Source of the DNA: BOG-932 sp965276835 | Lineage (GTDB): Bacteria > Pseudomonadota > Alphaproteobacteria > BOG-932 > Roseiterribacteraceae | Assembly: GCA_965276835.1 (NCBI GenBank) | Contig: OZ255631.1 | Location: forward strand, 4,836,001-4,900,000 | Direction of reading: 5' to 3' | DNA length: 64,000 bases | Shown here: in pieces, positions 1 through 6,182 of the stretch | Layout of the letters: the number at the start of each line of letters is the position of its first letter | How positions within the stretch are numbered: position 1 is the stretch's first letter | The notes under the pieces: model-generated | Told to the model about the DNA's origin: nothing | The model's database searches: none | Seen by the model: only the letters and a program-made list of their open reading frames with translations | Translations under genes and position numbers: made by a program

Positions 1-1151
1 GCCACCTGGCCGAAGACAGCATTGACGGTCTGCGTCGTCTGGCGGATCACCAGCACGGCGTCGCTGCCGCCATAACGCTGGAAGTCGTAACCGGCTATGG
101 CATCGACCGATGGGCCCAGCTTGAATTTCGACATCAGGTTCAAGCCGTAATCTTCATAGCCCCAGGGCCCGTGATCCTCGCTGGTTTCCAGCTTCCCGGG
201 GCTGCCGATGACGTTGTCGTACTCGGTGTAATGGGATGCCCAGTCGTGCCAATAACCCTTGGCGAATAGTTGGAAATCGTCGCTCGGCGTATAGTCGATC
301 TTGCCGCTAAGAATATGTTCGTTACGGTCGTTGAAGGCCTGATAGACGCCCTCCGGCGCGGGGTAGTCCAGTTTCGAAAAATCGTACTGGTAAAACAGGC
401 TGGCGCGCACGTCGTCGGTCACGTCGTAGGCGTATTTGCCGCCCACCGAATAGACTGTATAGGCGCGGTCGCGGCTGGTGCTGCTGGGTTGGAAATCCCG
501 CTCGCGCAACGGCCGGAAGCCGGCCGAAACGTCGGCGTCGGCATAGAGCACGAAATGACCGCGGCCGAAACTGTCGCTGAACGAGCCGTCGAAATGGCCG
601 CTATTGTTGGTGTCGCCGCCCAAGGTCAAGGTGCCTTGGGGCGTGTCGGTAAAGCCTTTGGTGATGATGTCGATCGCGCCGGCGGCCGCTTCGGTGCCAT
701 AGAACAACGACTGCCCGCCCTCCATCAGTTCGATCCGGTCGACCATCGCGGACGGCAGCGTGTCCAGCGGCGTGGTGCCGGCATAGAGGCGATTGTTGAT
801 CCGTACGCCATCGACCAGCCACAGAATGTCGGATGTCCGCGACCCCTGGAACGAGGCGTCGATATAATCGAACGGCCCGTTCTTCGGGCTGATATAGAGG
901 CCGGGCGCGAGTGACTGCAGCGTCTGGGCGATGTCGACATAGCCGCCATTGGCGATCTGCTGCGCGGTGATCGTATCGACGCGGATACCCTGCTGCGACA
1001 GGATGCCGGGTAGGCTTTCCTCAAGCCGCTCGGCGGTGACGATGATTTCCTCCGTTCCGGAACCGCCCTGGTCGTTTTGGGCGAAGGTGGGCGGATGGAA
1101 TGCGAGCATGGCGGTGGTGGCGAGAAGGGCTGTAGACAGAAATTTTTTCAT
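1..1151 (-). CDS. btuB: TonB-dependent vitamin B12 receptor, BtuB-like (partial)
   Basis: The start codon lies at 1151 and the gene runs off the left edge, so only about 383 N-terminal codons are visible. Reading the minus strand gives a signal peptide beginning MKKFLSTALLATT, a TonB-box-like EEIIVTAE just after the mature N-terminus, and a plug domain with LQSLAPGLYIS and ILWLVDGVRINNR. Alternating beta-barrel strands follow. The family imports scarce ligands across the outer membrane using TonB energy. The ligand assignment to cobalamin rests on context: a textbook cobalamin riboswitch lies directly upstream on the same strand. The barrel domain and C-terminal residues lie outside the window, so a receptor for another corrinoid or for cobalt is not excluded. 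Confidence 0.85.
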   Translation of the reverse strand, partial: MKKFLSTALLATTAMLAFHPPTFAQNDQGGSGTEEIIVTAERLEESLPGILSQQGIRVDTITAQQIANGGYVDIAQTLQSLAPGLYISPKNGPFDYIDASFQGSRTSDILWLVDGVRINNRLYAGTTPLDTLPSAMVDRIELMEGGQSLFYGTEAAAGAIDIITKGFTDTPQGTLTLGGDTNNSGHFDGSFSDSFGRGHFVLYADADVSAGFRPLRERDFQPSSTSRDRAYTVYSVGGKYAYDVTDDVRASLFYQYDFSKLDYPAPEGVYQAFNDRNEHILSGKIDYTPSDDFQLFAKGYWHDWASHYTEYDNVIGSPGKLETSEDHGPWGYEDYGLNLMSKFKLGPSVDAIAGYDFQRYGGSDAVLVIRQTTQTVNAVFGQV

Positions 1152-1158
1152 TGAAAGA

Positions 1159-1184
1159 CTCACGGTGTGGCACGTCACCGTGAG
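1159..1184 (-). promoter_or_regulatory. 9-bp hairpin at the btuB ribosome binding site
   Basis: CTCACGGTG (1159-1167) and CACCGTGAG (1176-1184) form a perfect 9-bp stem with an 8-nt loop. It ends seven bases before the btuB start codon, so its GTGAG arm covers the place where a Shine-Dalgarno sequence should sit. There is no U-run after it, so translational masking fits better than termination. It is a good candidate for the expression platform of the riboswitch upstream. Confidence 0.6.
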
Positions 1185-1258
1185 CGGGATTTTCCTGTTG
1201 GTGACAGGAGCTTCCGACCGATGCACCCCGCCCGATCTGCCCACGTGTGACCACGTTT

Positions 1259-1420
1259 GACGGCAGGTCTCCTGGCTTGCGGGTCTAGGCCTTGCATCGC
1301 CTTCCCGGTTTCCCAGTGGCTGAATGATGCTCGGCTCGCCGCTTACAGTTGCGGGGGCAGCCGCGGCTTCGGGATAAATCCCTCATCGCGTTCCCTTTTG
1401 ATCCCCGAGGGGAACCGTCG
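1259..1420 (-). ncRNA. Cobalamin riboswitch (B12 element) for btuB
   Basis: Read on the minus strand, the region shows the conserved order of a cobalamin riboswitch: GGTTCCCC and GGGAACGC near the 5' end, then GCTGCCCCCGCAACTGT, the B12 box GCCACTGGGAAACCGGGAAG, and the closing AGCCAGGAGACCTGCC. A second copy with the same blocks lies at 9805-9980. It should repress the receptor when adenosylcobalamin is plentiful. The ends are approximate. Confidence 0.95.
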
Positions 1421-1492
1421 CCGGGGAAACTACAGCCATTTTACGGTGGGTCAACCGGCCCGCCTCATCGGGCAAACGCGTCGTCTTTATCG

Positions 1493-1526
1493 GGAAAATA
1501 TTCCCTCATCATCGGGAATATTTTCC
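1493..1526. promoter_or_regulatory. 13-bp perfect inverted repeat upstream of the barrel/FMN operon
   Basis: GGAAAATATTCCC (1493-1505) is repeated inverted as GGGAATATTTTCC (1514-1526) around an 8-nt spacer. Each arm is itself nearly palindromic. It lies 66 bp before the start of the gene at 1592 and between that gene and the btuB riboswitch, so it could be a two-site operator or a hairpin in the leader RNA. Confidence 0.6.
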
Positions 1527-1540
1527 TGATACATTGCAAT

Positions 1541-1557
1541 TGCGAATGCTTTGCATT
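1541..1557. promoter_or_regulatory. Fur-box-like site
   Basis: TGCGAATGCTTTGCATT matches 14 of 17 positions of the Fur-box-like site upstream of the siderophore receptor (TGAGAATCGTTTGCATT, 6098-6114). Its complement, AATGCAAAGCATTCGCA, resembles the GCAAATGATTCTCA form of Fur boxes. It lies 34 bp upstream of the first gene of the operon. Confidence 0.5.
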
Positions 1558-1591
1558 ACCAGGGCGTTTAAAGATGCTCTGGGAATAAAAA

Positions 1592-2518
1592 ATGTTTAAA
1601 AAGTCGGCTTTGGCAGGTTTGGCCCTCGCGATCGGTTTCGCGGCAGGTGCGCACGCGGATGAACCGGTGTTGGGATTTCTCTATTCGACCGATCTGCTAC
1701 CGAAAGGTGGCATGGAGTTCGAACAGCAATTTACTTGGCGTCACCAGAAAGCCGGGGGCGATTACGATCTGCTGAACAGCCAGACGGAACTCTCTTACGG
1801 CCTGACGGATTCCATTCAGTTTTCGCCGTCCATCATCCTCGACTACACTCACGCCTATCACAACGGAACCGACGGATCGACGGTCCCGCCGGAGCAGTTC
1901 TCGAACTTTTTCCCCAATCCCAACGCTTCCTTCGATCATGGCTTGTTCGAGGGCGTCGCTTTCGAGACCATCTGGCGGGTGCAAAGCCCCTATACCGATC
2001 CGGTCGGCATCGCCTTTTTGGTCGAGCCCGAATTCGGACCCCATCTGATCGAACTTGAGACTAAGGCGATCTTCCAGAAGAACTTCCTGGACGACCGCCT
2101 GGCGATCATCGCCAACATCACCTGGGCGCCGGAAATCCGGGATCTGGACCGCAATCCCTATGCCGACCCGGACGAGGTGGCGGCCAAGCCCAATACCAAT
2201 ATCGAGACCGACATCAATTTCGGCATCGGCGTCTCGTATCGCTTCTCGGAAGACTGGTCGGTCGGCTACGAGTTTCAGAACGAGCGCGAAATCAACGGTT
2301 GGGCGATCTTCTCGCATCGCCAATGGATGGGCAACGGCTTCTACACGGGGCCGACCATCCATTATGGCGGTGAACATCTCTTCGCCACGCTGACCTGGTG
2401 GCAGCAGCTCCCCATCGCCAACAACTACATGGACCCATCGCTCATCAAGCACGGCTATGACGACGATGTGGATTTCGAACACACGCGCGTGCGGTTGAAG
2501 TTCGGTTACTATTTTTAG
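1592..2518 (+). CDS. Predicted outer-membrane beta-barrel protein, DUF6662-like
   Basis: The product is 308 residues with a clear signal peptide (MFKKSALAGLALAIGF, then an AHA cleavage site). The mature N-terminus carries the stretch LGFLYSTDLLPKGGMEFEQQ, which I recall as typical of the DUF6662 family. The rest alternates polar and aromatic strands and ends in a C-terminal phenylalanine (FGYYF), the usual outer-membrane insertion signal. Its function is unknown. It is the first gene of an apparent operon with an FMN-binding protein and a small membrane protein, and the Fur-box-like site upstream suggests iron regulation. The family name is from memory and the barrel assignment is structural inference. 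Confidence 0.7.
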   Translation: MFKKSALAGLALAIGFAAGAHADEPVLGFLYSTDLLPKGGMEFEQQFTWRHQKAGGDYDLLNSQTELSYGLTDSIQFSPSIILDYTHAYHNGTDGSTVPPEQFSNFFPNPNASFDHGLFEGVAFETIWRVQSPYTDPVGIAFLVEPEFGPHLIELETKAIFQKNFLDDRLAIIANITWAPEIRDLDRNPYADPDEVAAKPNTNIETDINFGIGVSYRFSEDWSVGYEFQNEREINGWAIFSHRQWMGNGFYTGPTIHYGGEHLFATLTWWQQLPIANNYMDPSLIKHGYDDDVDFEHTRVRLKFGYYF

Positions 2519-2529
2519 GAGGAGAACGC

Positions 2530-2574
2530 ATGGCGAGCGGCGAGCGGTTTGTAACGGTTGAGTTTTGCTTATGA
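2530..2574 (+). CDS. Possible 14-codon leader peptide coupled to the FMN-binding gene
   Basis: The strongest ribosome binding site of this operon (AGGAGGAG, 2518-2525) does not serve the FMN-binding gene directly. It is placed for ATG at 2530, which opens a 14-codon frame (MASGERFVTVEFCL) whose TGA overlaps the ATG of the next gene as ATGA at 2571-2574. The next gene has no good binding site of its own, so coupled translation through this frame is plausible. No conservation evidence is available. Confidence 0.4.
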   Translation: MASGERFVTVEFCL

Positions 2575-3098
2575 GATCTCGGTTATTCTGGCTGGTGGCG
2601 GCGCCAGCCGCGATTATCGTCCCCGGCGCGCATGCCGAAGTCTATATGACGCTCGAGCAGGCACAGGCGCAGATGTTTCCCGGTGCGACCTTCGCACCCG
2701 ATTTTCGCACGCTGACGGACGCCCAGGCCGATCAGATCGAGAAACTCAGCGGCGAAAATGTCCGCAACAAAGAGATCAAGATCTGGAAGGTTTCGACCGG
2801 CGGCTGGTTCATCGCCGATGAGGTGGTGGGCAAGCATGAGTTCATTCCGACCGCGCTTGCGCTTAATGCCGACGGGACGGTCAAGGACATCGAGATCCTG
2901 GAATATCGCGAGGCCTACGGCAGCCAGATTCGCGACCCGGCATGGCGCGCCCAATTCACCGGCAAGCGTAACGGCGATACGCTGACCTTGACCCAGGATA
3001 TCAAGAACATCTCCGGTGCCACCTTGTCGTCCAGGCACATCACCGGTGGCGTCAAACGGCTGCTTGCGACATATGCTACGATCATCGTCCGCGGCTAA
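2571..3098 (+). CDS. Periplasmic FMN-binding domain protein
   Basis: This 175-residue protein has an N-terminal signal peptide ending near AHA (residues 20-22) and a single FMN-binding domain of the NqrC/RnfG type. The flavin attachment motif SGAT lies at residues 148-151, so T151 would carry FMN through a phosphoester bond made by an ApbE-type flavin transferase, which is not seen here. A domain of this kind normally passes single electrons in the envelope. I chose ATG 2571 because it overlaps the stop of the preceding mini-frame; a TTG at 2565 is possible but has no better ribosome site. It overlaps the start of the next gene by 26 bp, suggesting a functional pair with that membrane protein. 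Confidence 0.85.
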   Translation: MRSRLFWLVAAPAAIIVPGAHAEVYMTLEQAQAQMFPGATFAPDFRTLTDAQADQIEKLSGENVRNKEIKIWKVSTGGWFIADEVVGKHEFIPTALALNADGTVKDIEILEYREAYGSQIRDPAWRAQFTGKRNGDTLTLTQDIKNISGATLSSRHITGGVKRLLATYATIIVRG

Positions 3099-3567
3099 GG
3101 TCCGGCCGTTGCCGCCGCGCCGGCGGCCGATTACCGGTCCCGTCAGGCTGACCCGCGCCAGGAAATGGGGCGTTTACGGCGTCGCGGGCGGCATTTGGGC
3201 AACCGGCGCCGTTTGGCTGGTGCTGCATTATTTCCTGCGCCGGAATAGCGAATTCGGGTTCGAATCCAATCCGGCCGAGCCTTGGACGCTCAGGCTCCAT
3301 GGCGCCTTCGCCTTCGCCGCCCTTACCGCTCTTGGGCTGTTATGGGGTGTCCATGTTCTCAATGGCTGGTTCAGCCATCGGCGGCGCTGGTCGGGCGGTA
3401 TCGTCTTCGGACTGGGCAGCTTCCTCTGCCTTTCAGGCTACCTGCTTTACTATGCCGGCGATGACGACTTCCGCGACATCGTCTCGGTCAGCCATTGGGC
3501 TGTCGGGCTCACAGCGATCGGTTTTTTCCTATGGCATCGCTTTTGGGATGAGCGCAAAGGCAGATGA
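3073..3567 (+). CDS. Four-helix membrane protein, DUF4405/cytochrome b-like
   Basis: A 164-residue protein with four hydrophobic helices. The second holds LRLHGAFAFAALTALGLLWG followed by a further histidine (GVHVLNGW), and the fourth has VSHWAVGL and LWHRFW. Histidines paired within helices are what a small b-type cytochrome would need to hold haem. This, and its overlap with the FMN-binding gene, suggest a transmembrane electron carrier feeding the periplasmic flavin. The start ATG at 3073 lies inside the end of the FMN-binding gene. A longer reading from 3016 would add a stretch with no membrane character. The family name is tentative. Confidence 0.6.
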   Translation: MLRSSSAAKVRPLPPRRRPITGPVRLTRARKWGVYGVAGGIWATGAVWLVLHYFLRRNSEFGFESNPAEPWTLRLHGAFAFAALTALGLLWGVHVLNGWFSHRRRWSGGIVFGLGSFLCLSGYLLYYAGDDDFRDIVSVSHWAVGLTAIGFFLWHRFWDERKGR

Positions 3568-3603
3568 CGTACTTTGCATCTTGTCCCGTGGCCGGCGTGG
3601 TAA

Positions 3604-3623
3604 TACTCTTACATGTAAGAGTA
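3604..3623. promoter_or_regulatory. 20-bp perfect palindrome, probable vapBC operator
   Basis: TACTCTTACATGTAAGAGTA is a perfect palindrome that ends at the Shine-Dalgarno sequence (AAGGAGG, 3623-3629) of the antitoxin gene. AbrB-type antitoxins bind such sites as dimers and repress their own operon, so this is the likely autoregulatory operator. Confidence 0.75.
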
Positions 3624-3633
3624 AGGAGGCAAT

Positions 3634-3867
3634 ATGCGAATTACGTCGAAAGGGCAGGTAACCATCCCGGTCGAAATCCGGGAGCAAGCGGGTTTGCTGC
3701 CGCATACTGAAGTGAACTTCGAATTCGACGGCAAGGTGGTCAGGATCATGCGCGCCAAGCAACGCGCGTCGGAGAATCGCGGATCGCGCTTGGTCGCGCA
3801 TTTGCGGGGACGCGGCGATGTCGCGATGAGCACCGACGCCATTATGGCGTTGACGCGCGACGATTAA
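3634..3867 (+). CDS. vapB: VapB-type antitoxin, AbrB/SpoVT fold
   Basis: A 77-residue protein opening with the swapped-hairpin DNA-binding signature MRITSKGQVTIPVEIREQAG, typical of AbrB/MazE/VapB antitoxins. The C-terminal 35 residues are polar and would wrap the toxin. The ribosome site AAGGAGG is optimal. It is followed without a gap (TAA then ATG) by a PIN-domain gene, the standard antitoxin-toxin order. Expected role: binding and silencing the toxin, and repressing the operon through the palindrome upstream. Confidence 0.9.
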   Translation: MRITSKGQVTIPVEIREQAGLLPHTEVNFEFDGKVVRIMRAKQRASENRGSRLVAHLRGRGDVAMSTDAIMALTRDD

Positions 3868-4275
3868 ATGACCGCGATATTTGTTGATAGCAACGTGCTG
3901 CTGGACCTTATGACAGAGGACAAGACGTGGTTCTCATGGTCTGCGGACGCCATCGCAAATGCTGCGGATCGATTTCGCTTGGTCATTAATGCCGTCGTCT
4001 ATGCAGAGGTCTCGGTCCGTTATTCTCGCATCGAGGATCTGGACGCGGTTTTGCCAAAGGCAATGTTCGATCGCGAGGCCATCCCTTATGAGGCGGCCTT
4101 TCTCGCCGGCAAAGCTTTTCTGACCTATCGAAAAAATGGTGGTGCCCGCCGGTCGCCGCTGCCGGATTTCCTGATCGGCGCGCACGCCGCTGTGGCAGGC
4201 TATCGGTTGCTGACACGCGGTGCGGCCCGCTACCGCACTTATTTTCCGAAGCTTACTCTGATCTCTCCGGATTAA
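3868..4275 (+). CDS. vapC: VapC-type PIN-domain ribonuclease toxin
   Basis: A 135-residue PIN-domain protein. The acidic residues expected to bind Mg2+ are present: D7 in IFVDSNVLLD, E47 in VVYAEVS and D100 in SPLPDFLIGAHA. The fold ends with the usual LTRGAARYRTYFP stretch. VapC toxins cut tRNA or rRNA when released from VapB. The start codon directly follows the antitoxin stop, so the two are co-translated. Nothing suggests inactivation. Confidence 0.92.
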   Translation: MTAIFVDSNVLLDLMTEDKTWFSWSADAIANAADRFRLVINAVVYAEVSVRYSRIEDLDAVLPKAMFDREAIPYEAAFLAGKAFLTYRKNGGARRSPLPDFLIGAHAAVAGYRLLTRGAARYRTYFPKLTLISPD

Positions 4276-4297
4276 AGCGGTTTGTCGGTTAACAGGG

Positions 4298-5932
4298 CTA
4301 ATGAATATGGCTCTGGAACCGGTCCTTAATGAACGGCATGTCGATGGTCAGATCGTTGTCGCTGCGCTCGACAGGGTAGGTTGGAACCAAGATTTCCACC
4401 GTGCCACGGCCGGGCGTGCCTTTGCCGTCATTGGTGCTGAGGTCGCCTGTCAGCTGGATCGTGGTCAGCACCTTGTAGTCGGGCGTGTGCAGAACCTTGT
4501 TGAACAGGTTCATCTGCTGCAGGTCGTCCCAGAAACCGGCCTGGGCGACGATCATACCGACACCATACTTGTGCAGGATTTCGGCGATCTGGTCCTGGCT
4601 GTAATCGGTCTGCCCGACGCCCCGGATACGTTCGACCGCGATGCGCAGCAGCAACTTGTCGGCGCGCACGATGGTGAGGTCCCGCCGCTCGCCATGTTCG
4701 CGCATGTCGAAGGCGAAATTGCCGTCGCGGTATCCGGAATAGACGACCACGCCATCCTTGGGCGCATGGTCGGCGACATAGGCGGCGATCTGGCGATAAC
4801 CTTCGACGGCGGGCGGGCGATAGAAGAACGCACTATAGATCAGTGTTGCGAGCCCCAGCCCGGCCAGCGCCGCCTGGGCAAAACGGCCTTGTCCCAGCAG
4901 ACGATGCCCGGCCAGCCCGGCCGCCAGCACCAGCGGGAACAGCGCCATGAGGTCGTGGCGCGCCTCGCGGACGCTGATCGAGGAGAAGAATAGGTAGCCG
5001 ACAACGAACCAGGTCGTCATCAGGGCCAGCATCCAGCGCTGCGGAAAATTTATCCGGCCGATGGCAATCAGCGCGGCCCCGACGGCGGCTAGAACGCCGG
5101 TGACGAAACCGAGCTGATGCGGGATCAGTTTGCCATAGAACAGCCAGGCGCCCAGGCTGGAGCGGGGCAGATCGCCCGGCCGGCCGGACAGGGATTCGGC
5201 ATTCACAGATCCGAATTTCATGAACAGATAAGCGGCCGGAATCAGCACCACTGCCGTAATCAGGAGCGCCCCCAGGGCATGCCGGTCACGCCATAACGAT
5301 TGCCGGCGCGCGACGACGAACGCCAGCAGCATCGGCAGGGCCACGAAGCCGACATTGTACTTGGTATAGATCGCCATGGTGAGCAGCGCGGCCGACAGGT
5401 AGATGTCGCGCGGCCTGTTTTTCAGCAGATAGTTCACCAGGCACAGGATAGATGAGACGATCAGGCCGTAGGCCGGGATGTCGAGCATCACCTGGCGGCC
5501 CCAATAGGCAATCTCCGGCGCGCCGATCAGCAGCAGGGCGACGCCAAGGGCGGACCAGCGCGGCAGCATATGGCGCGCCAGCCGATAGGATGCGACCGCC
5601 AGCAGCAGATAGAACGCGGTCACGGTGAACTGCGCGGCGAAATGGCTGACGCCCACGGCGGCATAGACCGCCGCCTCCGCCAGATAGAAGAACGGCGGAT
5701 AGAACATCGCGGTGAGGGCCGGGTATTTGACATAATAGTCGATCGCCCAGCCGACCGGATCGTGCACGGGATGTGCAGCCAGGAGGTCTCTGACGAACGC
5801 GCCGTTCAGTGCATGCCGGGGCGCATCCTGCCACCAGAAGTCGCCGTTCGTCGGCGCGGTGAACAGCAACAGCGTACAGCCCGCGATTAGGATCAGCCCG
5901 ACGGCCAGGCGTTCGGTCCGGATGTTCTGCAA
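4298..5932 (-). CDS. GT-C fold glycosyltransferase, ArnT/GT39-like membrane protein
   Basis: A polytopic protein with ten or more hydrophobic helices followed by a soluble C-terminal domain of about 150 residues. The first periplasmic loop carries FWWQDAPRHALNGAF, the acidic D-x-x-R-H region expected of lipid-phosphate-sugar dependent GT-C enzymes such as ArnT and PMT. Such enzymes transfer a sugar from an undecaprenyl carrier to lipid A, protein or glycan; the acceptor here is unknown. The frame has no ATG near its start. I chose TTG at 5932, about ten residues before the first helix. A TTG at 6061 would add about 43 residues without membrane character. Confidence 0.75.
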   Translation of the reverse strand: MQNIRTERLAVGLILIAGCTLLLFTAPTNGDFWWQDAPRHALNGAFVRDLLAAHPVHDPVGWAIDYYVKYPALTAMFYPPFFYLAEAAVYAAVGVSHFAAQFTVTAFYLLLAVASYRLARHMLPRWSALGVALLLIGAPEIAYWGRQVMLDIPAYGLIVSSILCLVNYLLKNRPRDIYLSAALLTMAIYTKYNVGFVALPMLLAFVVARRQSLWRDRHALGALLITAVVLIPAAYLFMKFGSVNAESLSGRPGDLPRSSLGAWLFYGKLIPHQLGFVTGVLAAVGAALIAIGRINFPQRWMLALMTTWFVVGYLFFSSISVREARHDLMALFPLVLAAGLAGHRLLGQGRFAQAALAGLGLATLIYSAFFYRPPAVEGYRQIAAYVADHAPKDGVVVYSGYRDGNFAFDMREHGERRDLTIVRADKLLLRIAVERIRGVGQTDYSQDQIAEILHKYGVGMIVAQAGFWDDLQQMNLFNKVLHTPDYKVLTTIQLTGDLSTNDGKGTPGRGTVEILVPTYPVERSDNDLTIDMPFIKDRFQSHIH

Positions 5933-6097
5933 TTGATGTTTTCCGCCGCTGTTCGCGACATTTGTTGCATGCGGAGGCCACTTTGGATCACCGCTGCCTG
6001 CCGGTAAAGCGCCTGGTGCCTGGCGTTCAAGCGCTGTGGCGAAAATGCCGCCGACTCCCAAAAACCCGTGTGGCTTAATGAATTGTGCGAATAGGAG

Positions 6098-6114
6098 TGA
6101 GAATCGTTTGCATT
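6098..6114. promoter_or_regulatory. Fur-box-like site upstream of the siderophore receptor
   Basis: TGAGAATCGTTTGCATT (complement AATGCAAACGATTCTCA) is a good match to the common Fur-box form with GCAAA and ATTCTCA blocks. It lies 69 bp before the receptor start, where a repressor would block transcription. A second, similar site is at 1541-1557. Confidence 0.65.
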
Positions 6115-6182
6115 TAGGAAATCACTAAGATATACGCCGCCGCATTGCCGAACACGAAGTCAGCCTCTCGGAGAATTCCTGA

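Noticed and set aside
1257..1588. Two overlapping plus-strand open frames of 80-90 codons
   Set aside because: They lie over the minus-strand cobalamin riboswitch and the regulatory repeats; no ribosome site or family features.
1697..2482. A 261-codon minus-strand frame
   Set aside because: It is the mirror of the plus-strand beta-barrel gene, which has a signal peptide and C-terminal phenylalanine. GC-rich codon bias creates such antisense frames throughout the window.
6030..6061. Similarity of GVGGIFATAL (upstream of the glycosyltransferase) and GRGGIFAVTL (TonB receptor signal near 42310)
   Set aside because: The match is short, and the first lies in a doubtful N-terminal extension; probably chance.
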